Source of the DNA: Gloeopeniophorella convolvens
Taxonomy: Eukaryota > Basidiomycota > Agaricomycetes > Russulales
Direction: 5' to 3'
DNA: 17,947 nt
Assembly (NCBI GenBank): GCA_022496205.1
Contig: WTXD01000205.1
Span: forward strand, 1-17,947
Part shown: piece by piece, positions 1 through 8,999 of the stretch
How the letters are laid out: each line of letters opens with the position of its first letter
How positions within the stretch are numbered: the stretch's first letter is position 1
Translations under genes and position numbers: made by a program
Notes under the pieces: generated by a model
What the model was told of the DNA's origin: nothing
Databases searched by the model: none
What the model saw: the letters and a program-made list of their open reading frames with translations, nothing else

Positions 1-1410
1 GAACGGAGCTCGTATCGTACAGTTCGTGACAGTACCGGTTGTCGATGCGGATGAGGCGACCGTGATTGAAGTGGAGGTTTCCTTCAGTGGTGAGGACACG
101 GCCATCAAGGAAGTCGATATGACGAAGGGGAATTTGTGCTCCTTTGTAGAGTCGTTGGGTACTGAAGGCGAGTTTGTTGAAGGTATGGATAAGGTGGTAG
201 GTGAAGTTGTAACGGATGGCGCCAAGTGGGAGTTCTTGACAGGGGGAACGTACACAGTGACGGCACAGATGTGTTGTGGTGCGTAAGGTGGACCATCTCC
301 GTTCACGTGCGTGGAAGGGATGGTGATATAGTGCTTGGGGAGGATGATCGACCAGAAGGGACGGACCTCAGGGAGGAATTTGTCAAAGTGGGTGAGGTAG
401 TAGAGAGCGCTGCTGATATGAGGGACATGGAAGGGCTGATGATGGTTGCCGATTGCTGCTAGATAGCCATGTAGAACTTGGGCGATGCACTCGTGGTAGT
501 AGTGATTGGTGTAAGCACAGTCAGGGGATGGTGCATGGCGAGGGAGGACGAAGTGGTTTTCAGCATAGTCAGTGAGGTCCTCACTGAACTCAGAGATGGA
601 GGGAGAACGACGAGGTGGAGCTTGGTATGGAGGAGGCGCTTGATCTAGGATTTGTTCGACTGCGACGTTGACTAAAATTTCAAGGGCAGGAGTGGGTGCT
701 GGATTGGGGGCGAAGATTAAAGGGGATACTGTCGCTGCTCGCGAGGGTATGGGAGTTGATACAAGATGAGGAGTAGGAGCAAGAACAGGACTGAGTGCAG
801 GAGTATGCGTCGACGATGCAGGGCGAGGAGAAGGGGCAAGGACAGAGAGATGTGAAGGGGAGTAAAGAGGCGAAAAACGCGACAAGCAAGGCTGGGGAGT
901 GGATACGACAGGGGAGGCTGGAGTAGGCTTGACCAAGGGGCTGGGAGCTTGTTCACCAGTGCGAGAGGGGCCAGGAGTGGGAGACTGAGGGATGGCTGGA
1001 GTGTGTACTATTTCTGCAAAACATTCTTGCACCTGTTGAGCTCTGAGGCGGACTAAGAAGTCGAAGGCCGAGTGATGAGGAGAGGGAGAGCGAGGTGGTA
1101 CTGTGAGAACGTCGAGGATTTGTCCTGGTTCGACGTTGATCGGAGATGGGGAGCGCGGATGATATGATGGAGAACGAGGCGTGGGTGGAGGATGAGGAGT
1201 AGAGACGAGAGGAGGGTACTGAAGTTCAGGAGACAGTCCGCGAGTAGGAGTGCCGTAGTCAAGGGGGTTGGATGGTCCAGAGGTGGGAGCGTCAAGGTCA
1301 AGATAGGATGAGGGGCGAATCAGTGCCTGAGGTTGAGTATGGTCTGAGAGGAGCGCAGTCTGGGGTGCAGTGATTCCAGAATAAGAGTAAGACACTAGGG
1401 TCGCAGCTGA
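1..1410 (-). CDS. gag-position ORF of the LTR-1 element, Pro-rich, no ATG, one frameshift, partial
   Basis: On the minus strand one frame is open from just after a TGA at 1411-1413 down to about position 222, nearly 400 codons, and continues to the window edge in a neighbouring frame, as if one base was lost near 219-224. The first 250 residues or so are very rich in Pro and Ser with PTP, SPSP and APTP patterns, so probably disordered. The following part looks folded, rich in His, Tyr and aromatic residues (HYYHECIAQV, PFWSIILPKHYITIP, and LYKGAQIPLRHIDFLDGR after the frameshift). The frame has no in-frame ATG. A donor GTGAGT at the LTR end and an acceptor CTGATCAG at about 1411 could splice out the TGA, but no upstream ATG was found in the LTR either. 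Position just inside the 5' LTR suggests Gag. I do not recognise the domain. Confidence 0.5.
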
Positions 1411-1436
1411 TCAGAGGGTGTAAGAGACTGTCCAAA

Positions 1437-2091
1437 TGTCAGGACTCACTCGCAGAGTGCGTGCAGAGAGGATAGCAGATGATTTGGAGAGCGTCAAAGA
1501 GGGGGAGCGGAAGATGAGCTACGAGTATTGCAGGAATGAGGAGGAACACACTAACAGTGCTATTGCAGTGCTAGGTACAGATGAGAGTGCCACAGATGGA
1601 CAGTCTGAGGACCACTGGGCGATACATGGGGGTCTTATATACTACTAGAGACCCCCCAGACGAATCTGGTCTAATTACTGATAGGGATTCCAGAGGGGAT
1701 TCCCCATAACCTCTCCTCTCTGATGCGCTTCTTAGATTCCATCGCAAAGTGGGGCTTGAGGCCCCATGGAGTTCTTGATGATCAGAGTCCCAAAGAGGAT
1801 GCGTGAAGCGTTTCACCTTGATCAAGGTTCTGGTTACTTTGGGACGAGTAATATGGCCATTCTGAGAGGTCCCTAGTCCGGGATCTTGGGGGTATTCCAG
1901 GGTTAATTGGCCATTAGGAAGTAGGGCAAGGAATGGGGGTGAAGGGTCATGTGATGTATTTCGACTTGTAGTCGTAATATGAGTGGTATGCGTTGCATTG
2001 TGAGTGACATGTAGGGTGTTTACTGGTAGGGCTGGGTTTGCTCTAGTGTTCTAAGCAGTTCGACCTCCTTGAAGCCCTAGTGTTCGTGACA
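1437..2091 (-). repeat. 5' LTR (family LTR-1)
   Basis: The LTR begins TGTCACGAAC at 2091 (minus strand) and ends CCTGACA at 1437. It aligns along its length with 12361-13014, including a G-rich/C-rich block around 1860-1960 and the TATA region. The 3' end contains GTGAGT six bases before the terminal GACA, which could act as a splice donor for a transcript starting in the LTR. Flanks do not form a target duplication, as expected for one LTR of a longer element. Confidence 0.88.
1633..1641 (-). promoter_or_regulatory. TATA box of the LTR-1 promoter
   Basis: TATATAAGA is on the minus strand, in the LTR orientation, about 200 bp before the LTR end, and is conserved in the solo LTR at 12811-12819. 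It probably sets the U3/R boundary. Confidence 0.6.
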
Positions 2092-2327
2092 CTGGGAGTT
2101 GTACAGGCCGTTCTAGGTGGATTCTGGACCACCTGAGTGGTTGTGCATGTCTTGGATGGGCCAGCAGTGGGTGTCTGATGGACTGGAGGATTGTTGGGTC
2201 GCTGGTATGGCTTTGAGCGCACTGTGCGATCATAGGTTCTAATACTGGTCCTGGTTTGGACATTTCTAGTGTCTTGTTGGATGGGTTCATCCTCTGGGTC
2301 AATTGTCTTGATATAGTTTAGTGACAT
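2092..2327 (-). CDS. weak ORF cut by the LTR-1 insertion
   Basis: An ATG at 2327 opens a frame of 78-79 codons that reaches the LTR edge at 2091, so a gene could have been interrupted here. The predicted peptide is polar and rich in Thr, Pro, Gln and Arg (starting MSLNYIKTIDPEDEP) and has no recognised domain. It may be chance. Confidence 0.2.
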
Positions 2328-2414
2328 AGATGGAGAGAATAGAGTGAGGAATATAGTGAGCAGTAGGACGACTGGAATATGGTTATAATGACTGAGTTGC
2401 TTGGATATTGTGGC

Positions 2415-2545
2415 TGGCACGGGCCGTGTTGCACGTGTCATTCTGCATGTGCCATTTGGCACATGCAGTTGTGCACATGCAGTGTCGCACGGTCCGTTCC
2501 ACATGGTCCATGCCGCACAGGCCATTCGAGCGGTCCGTGCAAGCC
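2415..2545. repeat. cluster of CGG-N-CCG palindromes and degenerate copies downstream of gene Z
   Basis: One exact ACGGTCCGT is at 2489-2497. Near matches sit around it: CACGGGCCGTG near 2417, GCACATGC-type derivatives at 2445-2480, and GCGGTCCGTGC near 2530. The whole 130 bp reads as a run of decayed units. The surrounding stretch 2328-2783 has no supportable gene. Confidence 0.6.
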
Positions 2546-2783
2546 AAATTTGAGTCAAAGGCAAAATAATGCAACTCGATATTCATACAGACTTCACACA
2601 TGCTCACAATGATACAGAAAATACAGTAAAAGAACAGGCCCTTCAATGACGACCTCCAGAAGTGCCAGAGGGGCGTGCACTTCAAGTGGAGGGCGCACGG
2701 CCTGTGCTGCGCGCATCACGAGGCACTGAGGCACTCTCTGATCCTGCTGGGTTGTTGACCGCGAGCCTAGACATACCAAATGA

Positions 2784-4158
2784 CTACATCAACCATGCAG
2801 GCGAGTCAATGGGGGTGGGGACAGTGGAGGTGTTGGCACAAGAGGGGAGGTTGCTGCCAAGGTTCAGGGTGCTCAGCTGAGATATGAGACCCTCTGTGAG
2901 GGTCTCAACGCTGGTGAGCATCTCCCTGAGCTCCTCATTCGCTGAAAATAGTCAGATAAATCAGAAATTAGTAGAATGAGCACTCACGAACAAACTCAGC
3001 CTCTGTGAGTGTCTTGATGTAGTTCTCCCTGTTCTGCAACATGTGCAGAGCCCACTCAGCAACAGGGAAGCACTTGATCTTGCCATCATGACAAGATTTG
3101 CAAGTGTAGGCCCTGCTGCTGGAGGTAGAGCTCTGTGGCTCACACTTCTTGACAAGGCGGTTGCAGGGACCACATTTCATCTGAGAACGGACTGATTAGT
3201 CGAAATCTATGAGTTATCGCAAGCATGAACCGTGTCATAGTTGTTTAGAGTGACAATATGGGCCTCTTCACTCTTCTGGGTGGTGGGGCGCAATGGCGAG
3301 TGGGCCTTGCCTTTCTCTTGCCCAAGACGACCGCTGATGGGGCCTTGACAGGTCCCACAACCTCCCCCTGTTCAGAATTGCCTTCAAAGTTGCCCACCTT
3401 GAAGCTTTCAGCCATTGAGCTGCTCACCGATTGAGGGACATCTTGATCGTTGTCTTGGACCTTCTGGGGGGTCTTCTAGGCCTCAGCAGCATCTCCCTTA
3501 TGCTGTTGAAGACGGCCTGAGTGATGCGGCGCTGAGGGGGGCTTCTCAGCCTACTCAGACTCTGAAATCGAGGTAGAAATGGCTGTTAGTGTTCAGAGTG
3601 CATGGACCATGCACCACGCACCTTCAGAGGGCTGCTCTTCCTCCCATCCTCCTCCTCCTCATTCTCCTCATCCTCTGGCTCCCCATCTCCCTCCCCATTG
3701 TTGTCCCCCTTCAGCATCCACCACTCAAGGTGGGATGGGTCTTGATCATTGAACAGGTGGGGCTCACTGCATGCAATCACCCCATGCTCATCCTCCAGCT
3801 CTTTGCACCTCTCAATGAGCTCATCTAGGTTGATCTTACCCAGATCTGTGTTCCCCTCCTTAAGGAAACTAGCCACAAAGCTAGTGATGGGATGGGCCCT
3901 GTCCTTGGGATCCTGATCCTCCCACATGGATGCCTCAGCCTATTATTCACTATCAGTAATGCAGAATAATTAGAGAGTGTGATTGAGACTCACTAGTTCC
4001 CTATTGATACCAAGCATGAGGACATCATCAGAGGCTGTCTAGCCTTGCCTTTGAAGCAAGAGAGCCTCCAGAATTCTCCCAGCACAGAGGATCTGCCTCT
4101 GTTGCTGAAAGGCAAGCCTTTGGTAGTCCTTGAGAAGCTTGGGGTCAATGGCAGCCAT
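2784..4158 (-). pseudogene. gene Z: Zn2Cys6-like zinc-cluster protein with C-terminal coiled coil, five exons, broken
   Basis: Model: exons 4158-3994, 3939-3622, 3561-about 3258, 3180-2988 and 2941-2784, with introns of 54, 60, about 77 and 46 nt. Introns 1, 2 and 4 have good GT-AG borders and agree in phase; the donor of intron 3 is unclear. Exon 1 starts MAAIDPKLLKDYQRL. Exon 2 is helical and then acidic (EPEDEENEEEEDG). Exon 4 carries CGPC-x6-C, 13 residues, then CKSC-x6-C: the Cx2Cx6C...Cx2Cx6C pattern of fungal Zn2Cys6 DNA-binding domains, with a linker a little longer than usual. After it come helical residues (NRENYIKTLTEAEFV...NEELREMLTSVETL) and a stop at 2784-2786. Damage: in-frame TAG at 4039-4041 (QRQG*TASDD), and in exon 3 the most protein-like frame has two more TAGs and is out of phase with exon 2. 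Such proteins are usually nuclear transcription factors; the target is unknown. An exact palindrome lies upstream at 4277. Confidence 0.65.
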
Positions 4159-4276
4159 GAAGCAATGAGGAATAAAGCAGAGATATTGCTGGGCAGTGTG
4201 GAGAAGCACTCAGTGCGACTCAGAGTCCCCAAAATGCCCTCAAAGTGCCTACACACAGGCTGTGCATGCCCCTTGC

Positions 4277-4285
4277 ACGGACCGT
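4277..4285 (+). promoter_or_regulatory. CGG-N-CCG palindrome upstream of gene Z
   Basis: TGCACGGACCGTTC is the full-length form of the dispersed motif, 119 bp upstream of the gene Z start codon. It could be a binding site in the promoter of gene Z. This is inference from position only. Confidence 0.4.
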
Positions 4286-4403
4286 TCCATTCCCGCAACC
4301 GGGCCATTCTCATCGCATCTATTGATCCATCAGATTACCAACACAATTATTCAGTGTTTCCATTCAATTCTGGACTATCCTAGACTCTCTCATCACATGC
4401 AGC

Positions 4404-4860
4404 TGTGAAGCGCAGCAGAGGGTGGAGTGACAACTGAAGGACACAGGTGACGCTCAGTCAGAGAAGGTCAAAAGACTGATACATTGCAATACCTGAAGGA
4501 CACAGAGTGACGCTATAGTAGGTAGCATAAGGTAGAAGTGAAAAGAGCGGTAGTGTGCTTGCCTCAGTCAGAGAAGGTCAAAGACTGAGGCTACAAAGGC
4601 AAGAGGAGGTCTTTATACAAGTAAGAGCGACATAGCATGTGATAACAATGCTTAGAACCTGAGACCGCATGAAACGGAGAATAGGTGGTACCGGAGTACA
4701 GAGTGTCATGGATGCCTAGAAGAGTCCGGAACACGGAACGCATGTGGGGCTGAGCACAGCTGTCTAGAACTTATGTACACAAGATAAGATAGTCCCTTGA
4801 TCATTAGGCCATATCTAATCATCAGAGCCGCTAGGACACTGTCCGTCTCAACACATCACA
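4404..4860 (-). repeat. possible solo LTR of a second family
   Basis: Read on the minus strand, the segment starts TGTGATGTG and ends CTTCACA, giving short inverted ends TGTGA/TCACA. It has a TATA box (TGTATAAAGACC, near 4612-4623) about 210 bp before its end and contains no ORF. These are LTR-like features. However, the flanks (GCAGC before, GTCCA after) do not form a target duplication and no second copy is in the window. Its right end coincides with the point where gene A becomes truncated. Confidence 0.35.
4561..4591. repeat. 9-bp stem-loop, with a shorter sister copy at 4454-4479
   Basis: GCCTCAGTC (4561-4569) and GACTGAGGC (4583-4591) form a perfect 9-bp stem around a 13-base loop. The same sequence, CTCAGTCAGAGAAGGTCAAA, recurs from 4453 with a 6-bp stem, and CTGAAGGACACAG recurs near 4435 and 4493. 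The repeats lie inside the putative LTR, in what would be its transcribed part. Confidence 0.6.
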
Positions 4861-4900
4861 GTCCATTCTGTGTGATATTTAACTCACTACATATTTCTAG

Positions 4901-5659
4901 AGTTGCTCTCATCCACTAAGGGTGACAAGGTGGCCCCAGAGCCTGCTGCCTCTGTGCACCAAGCCGTGCAGCCTCCATCAGGTCCAAGCAGGAGCCAAAG
5001 GCTGTTCAGGCAACCTTTGAGTCGTCTGGGGAAGAGGCCCCACCCACCAGGAAGGTGGAAAAGGGAAAGGTGAGTCTGACAATGTATATGTGCTGTTCTC
5101 CATGCTCACAAGCTGTTATCCTTTAGAACAAGGTCAAGCAGGCCACAGGTGATGTCAGAATGGCATCCCCCACCCCTCCCTCACCCATCCTCCCTGGTGC
5201 GAAGCTCAAGAGCTTGGCCAGCTCATGGAAAGCATGGGAGAAACCCCAGAAGACCCAGAGTGAGCCAGCTGAGGAGGATGAGGACGAGGAGATCGAGGTG
5301 CAGGATGAGCCAGACTCCCCTGAGGTGCGCTGTTGCACGGTCCGATCCTAGACACATCTCACCTTGTTTTAGAGCCTTAAACAGCCCAGGAAACGCCCCA
5401 GGGTAACACAGCACTCCCCCATCATCAAGGACGAGCCTCAAGAGTCCCCAAGGCGTCCCCTCCTCACCTGCGCCGTGCAGAGGCTGACCCCTCTGCTGAG
5501 GACATCTCCACCTCCCCTCAGACACACAGGACCATCAACAACTTTGTTGATGTTCTCAGGGAGATGGAGGACATCATCAGTGAGCTGGAGGCCTTGAAGG
5601 GGCGCTGTGAGCAGGTGAGGGACTTCGCTTCCATCATGAGTGGCCACTCAAGGGCCTAA
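4901..5659 (+). pseudogene. gene A, left copy: acidic/basic nuclear-type protein with C-terminal coiled coil, 5'-truncated
   Basis: Exons: 4901-5069, 5127-5324 and 5373-5659 (stop TAA 5657-5659), separated by introns of 57 and 48 nt with clear GT-AG borders. Exon 4901 follows an intron 3' end (TTTCTAG), so upstream exons are missing and the gene is cut near 4860. Exon 1 is Lys/Glu/Pro-rich and seems to have a frameshift near 4975. Exon 2 encodes 66 residues ending in an acidic run (EEDEDEEIEVQDEPDSPE). Exon 3 has a basic, nuclear-signal-like patch (QPRKRPRV), then a heptad-like helix (DVLREMEDIISELEALKGRC). Compared with the right copy, exon 3 lacks one base near 5468 (287 instead of 288 nt), which breaks the frame before the coiled coil. 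Intron 2 holds a variant palindrome (GCACGGTCCGA). The family is not recognised. Confidence 0.6.
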
Positions 5660-6067
5660 ATACATTGTACTATCCATATCCTGTTTCCCTCTGTCTGCAC
5701 TCATCTTGTACAATGTATCTCGCGTTTTTGCTATGCTCTGTGATTCTGAACTTGTGTGAACTGTGAACTATTTAATATTGCTGTGTTCCTTGAATCTCTC
5801 GACTTGTGTGAATTTGTGCGATTGCACGGTCCGTTCTACACACGGCCCGTGTTGCCGATATCTTATCATATCTTGTGCTTGATCACAATCTACACTTTAC
5901 ATGACTGCTCATCACGGCCCGGCCAATTCACGGCCCGTTCCACCCACATCTAATCATTATCTCAACACATAGATATGAATTAGCATGTTTGAGCACGCAT
6001 CAGCCATCTGCATCGATTTCACTAGCTTGTATCACTCCTCTACTACTGTCAACTGCTCTACTACTCC
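5660..6067. promoter_or_regulatory. spacer between genes A and B with palindrome cluster
   Basis: No gene. An exact ACGGTCCGT is at 5826-5834, followed by ACACGGCCCGT near 5841 and two CACGGCCCG variants near 5914 and 5931. The right copy retains the first (17174-17182) and variants near 17070-17095. The spacer ends at the gene B start codon and probably holds its promoter. Confidence 0.45.
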
Positions 6068-6387
6068 ATGGCCCATCTCTACAACACTGCTGATGATGTT
6101 TTCGGTCCTGGTGAAGATGAACAAGAAGGCTGGGACCTTGAAAACCTCTCCCTGCCTCAAATCATCTTGATCGCTCACCTGATCGCTCAGAAGGCGACAT
6201 ACAACAAGAGGATGATGATGACTCTCCCTTCAAGCTGACTGAGGCCGATCTAGAGATTCTGCATGAGAATCTGGATGAATATCGAGTCAGCGATGCACCA
6301 GACAGAGCTCTTCTAGTCAATCGTGTTCTGGGTGACCTCACAGCACTGAGAGATGAGGGGGATGACTTTGACAAAGGGGAGGCTCGC

Positions 6388-6396
6388 ACGGTCCGT
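6388..6396 (+). promoter_or_regulatory. palindrome forming the splice donor of gene B intron 1
   Basis: Sequence GCACGGTCCGTTC; the intron starts after ACG, with donor GTCCGT. In the right copy it has become GCACAGTCCATTC, i.e. both CpG sites changed by G-to-A. Confidence 0.6.
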
Positions 6397-6754
6397 TCTG
6401 TGTATCATTTCAGCATTCCCTGGCTCACCATTGGCTCAAAAGTCGCAAGTGGTTTGACAACCGATCTGCAAAGCCCTAGCCAGATTTATGCGTTTCACAC
6501 GCAAGTGGTCTGCCAGAAATGTGTTCTATCAAGAGAACCGTGACAAGATCATGAATCTCACTGAACAGAACTCTGGAGCACCTCCTGGCACTCCAGTCTA
6601 CTTTGGATACCTGCAGCGTACCACCACAGAGCTCATGGACCTGTGACAGAAGATGAGATGGCTGTGCTTCAGGAAACAGCCAATGAGTGGTCTCTCAGAG
6701 GCCCACCTCGTGAGATCCAGTGTCGGTCAGTCATTTCCATATTGTCCCCTTTGC

Positions 6755-6763
6755 ACGGACCGT
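6755..6763 (+). promoter_or_regulatory. palindrome inside gene B intron 2
   Basis: TGCACGGACCGTTC is 30 bases into the 70-nt intron 6726-6795, followed by a GGCCCGTGC half-like copy. In the right copy the exact core survives at 16238-16246 and part of its flank (GTTCTAACC) is duplicated. Confidence 0.6.
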
Positions 6764-7094
6764 TCTAACCCCTGTCGGCCCGTGCAATCTCACAGTCTTG
6801 CACTTAAGATGCGAGGAAGAGTCATCAGAGACTTCCAGGAGCAGCTATATCGATACTGTGGTATCAGAACATTTGTCCTCTGCACCTGGACAGATGAGAC
6901 AAATACCATCAGAGCTTGTGGGTGAGTGAAATATATGCTTCTATTATCCCTTATGCACAATGCTAATTTGGTGATCAGACAAGAGTATAACAAATATATT
7001 GACAATGGAGTCGACTTCAAGAGTATGATCAGAGACTGGGAGACAGCCCCATTGTGGAATAGCTGGAAGAGATATTCTCAGAGGTGCTTTGCAA

Positions 7095-7103
7095 ACGGTC
7101 CGT
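7095..7103 (+). promoter_or_regulatory. palindrome forming the splice donor of gene B intron 4
   Basis: AAACG|GTCCGTG; intron 7098-7146 starts within the palindrome. The same arrangement is kept in the right copy at 15889-15897. Confidence 0.6.
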
Positions 7104-8327
7104 GTTTATCTATCTTCAATATCTCTATCACTAATATCCCTGCTAGCTATGCATGTTCCAGCACCACCAGCATCTGGAAAGGCCAATCATGAGCCGATCA
7201 TGATTGAACTTGATAGAGAAGGATGTCCTCTGGTTCCAGTGATTGCAGACTATTCTCAGCATCATGCCAAAGTCATTCAGGGTGCTGTCAGAGACTTTCT
7301 CACCCTACATCTCAGTGAGTCACCCTTCACCTTGTTTATTACTCCTTATAAATGATTATAGAGTTTGTCACAGGCCGCAAAAACCTTGCTATTAGCTGGA
7401 GTGCCCTTAAGAAAGATCAATTTGCTTGGCTCCAAGAGGACAGTCTCCCCACAGATCTCCAGCTACAAGATCCATCCAAGATGAGCAAGGATGATGTTCA
7501 GCGTCTCCTTGACTACTGGTATGAGCAGGAAGAGGCTGGAATTCAACCTGTAGAGTGGAAGAGCACTTGTCCCCTCCTGAGGGATGAGCCACCTCGTGTC
7601 TCTAACATTCCTAGGCCTGTTCCTCGTGCTCAAGAACCTGAGGCTCCCCTACCATCACCCCAGCTCCCTCTGATGTGTTGGAGCCAGATCTTGACCGTCC
7701 TAGTATGCATGGCCACTCTTATCCATATGAAACATATCTGACATCAATATAGCCACTGGTGGAGGTTCTAGGCGCGCACGGCCCGTTCCAACGCGCACCT
7801 TTGCCCCCTTGCCATCCAGAGCTCGTGGTGCACCCTCAGGTGCATCTGTGACATTTGCCTCGACAGTTGCAGGTGCATCTATGGCCAATCGAAGCAATGA
7901 AGGCTCATCCAACACTCGTGGTGGCCCATCATCTATCACAGCAGCCACAAGTAGGTCTAGAAGGCGACCCAATGTGGCAGCCATTGAGGAGGATGATGGT
8001 GAGCCTGTGGTGCATGAGCGAGGCAGTGGTGGTGGATCAGTGCCTGCCATGGCACTCTCTACAAGCACAAGTCGTCCAAAGCGTAACACTATGCTGACTG
8101 AAAAGGCTAGGTACAATTCTTCTCCCTATTCACTATCTTGTGGTACTGACATTGTTCCTTACCCTGCAGCAATCCTGATAGAGGACGAGGGGCAGGGAGA
8201 GTTCCCAATGACTTCTTGAGTGGTGGAGTATAGTTTCTAGGTTATACTGCATTGCCTAGGTAGTTTTATTTATTGTGTACCTAGGTTGTTGGTGTTTGAG
8301 GTGTACTGCCATGATTATAGTTTTTGC

Positions 8328-8463
8328 ACGGACCGTTCTATACACGGTCCGATTCAGAAATGGTCCGTGCATATGTAGTGTAAGTACTCCATATCCATTG
8401 AGTTTAAATGACTTATATGAGTACTCCTTGCACGGTCCGTTCTAAAGTGCTTGCACGGTCCGT
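8328..8463 (+). repeat. palindrome cluster downstream of gene B left copy
   Basis: Exact cores at 8328-8336, 8432-8440 and 8455-8463, plus variants near 8344 and 8360. It starts about 110 bp after the gene B stop and lies outside the duplicated arm; the right copy has no such cluster after its stop. Confidence 0.7.
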
Positions 8464-8610
8464 GTTTCTGCATTGTATGCATTCAGAGTACACTACATAG
8501 TATCTAGTGTATTATGGTTACACTCACCTATCTTGATTTATCACTCATCATCTGAGTTATGTGTATGGTGGACAACCTTGCAGTCACTTGATGTATCTAG
8601 TCCTTTGCAT
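8367..8610 (+). repeat. diverged direct repeat, first copy (second at 9075-9305)
   Basis: Both copies run from GTGCAYATGTAGTGTAA through a palindrome pair and CAGAGTACACTACATAGTAT to TGAGTTATGTGTAT and TGATGTATCTA, about 705 bp apart. They differ by many substitutions and small indels, so the duplication is old. No ORF. The stretch between the copies, 8611-8999, shows no recognised feature. Confidence 0.7.
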
Positions 8611-8999
8611 CTAGTACACTTATTATATTCCATTGTATATTAGTCTTCACAACTAGTCTAATATTCTTGTAGTGTATATTACACTCCCCAATGGACATGC
8701 TTTATCTCTGGCTCCTTCTCATATTGAAGGACTTTGCAGAGTGTATTCTCAGTTTGAGAGCATATCTTACTTGTAGGTAAAGATATGTCTTATGATGCTT
8801 GAGACCTGGATAATCAAAGCCATCTGAGTATAGCCATTACAACAGCTTGATTGATGCAGTCCTGTCTACTCTGTATACCTAGCACAACAGGTTATAGATG
8901 AGTAGTTCACACAGATATTACCTATACTGCCTGCACAGTCTGATCTGTGCATAGTCTATTCTCTAACATGATCTAATCTGTTCAGTGATCATTCTAAAC

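Larger units (their letters stand above)
1..2091 (-). mobile_element. LTR retrotransposon, 5' part, running leftwards out of the window
   Basis: A 655-bp LTR at 1437-2091 is matched by an independent solo copy of the same LTR at 12361-13014 on the opposite strand, which fixes both LTR ends (TGTCA...TGACA here). Beyond the LTR, reading leftwards, lies sequence absent from the solo copy: the internal region, with a long Pro-rich reading frame in the gag position. No protease, reverse transcriptase or integrase is inside the window, so Gypsy versus Copia cannot be decided. No convincing tRNA primer-binding site was seen just inside the LTR (the internal region starts TTTGGACAGTC on the minus strand). 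The 5 bp flanking the LTR on its outer side are CTGGG (2092-2096); the matching duplication would lie left of the window. Confidence 0.8.
6068..8219 (+). pseudogene. gene B, left copy: about 611-residue protein with homeodomain-like helix, seven exons, damaged by base losses
   Basis: Exons: 6068-6390, 6439-6725, 6796-6921, 6979-7097, 7147-7314, 7362-7702 and 7753-8219 (stop TGA 8217-8219). Introns are 47-70 nt, and all phases agree once single-base losses shown by the right copy are allowed for. Residues 1-108 are acidic (MAHLYNTADD..., run QEDDDD). At about 109-120 KVRKWFDNRSRK resembles the recognition helix of homeodomain-type proteins (WFxNRR). The middle is helical with many Trp/Tyr; DPSKMS is near 379-384; the last exon is Ser/Arg/Gly-rich (TSRSRRRPN) and probably disordered. 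Lost bases relative to the right copy lie near 6146, 6438, 6444, 6466, 6636 and 7668; the one at 6438 also destroys the splice acceptor AG of intron 1. Introns 1 and 4 begin exactly inside the palindrome (ACG|GTCCGT) and intron 2 contains one. I believe similar repetitive hypothetical proteins exist in agaricomycetes, but did not verify this. DNA binding is inference. Confidence 0.7.
5056..8234 (+). repeat. left arm of a large inverted duplication carrying genes A and B
   Basis: This segment is repeated in inverted orientation at 14760-17947, with the same exons, introns and intergenic spacer. Some stretches are identical for tens of bases (for example 7155-7214 against 15781-15840). Clear similarity ends at 8234/14760, about 15 bp after the stop codon of gene B; weak similarity may continue. 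The left limit 5056 is only the point matching the window end, so the true duplication may start earlier. The copies are diverged by substitutions and indels, so the duplication is not recent. Confidence 0.92.

Noticed and set aside
219..224. Programmed ribosomal frameshift in the gag-position ORF
   Set aside because: No typical slippery heptamer or downstream structure was evident; loss of one G in TTGGCGCC explains it more simply.
6391..6413. A 23-nt intron ending at TTTCAG in gene B
   Set aside because: Too short and out of phase; the acceptor GGCTCAG seen in the right copy gives a 48-49 nt intron in phase.
7809..8219. Separate gene starting at the ATG-like position 7809
   Set aside because: The frame joins upstream gene B through intron 7703-7752 in the correct phase, and the right copy shows the same structure.
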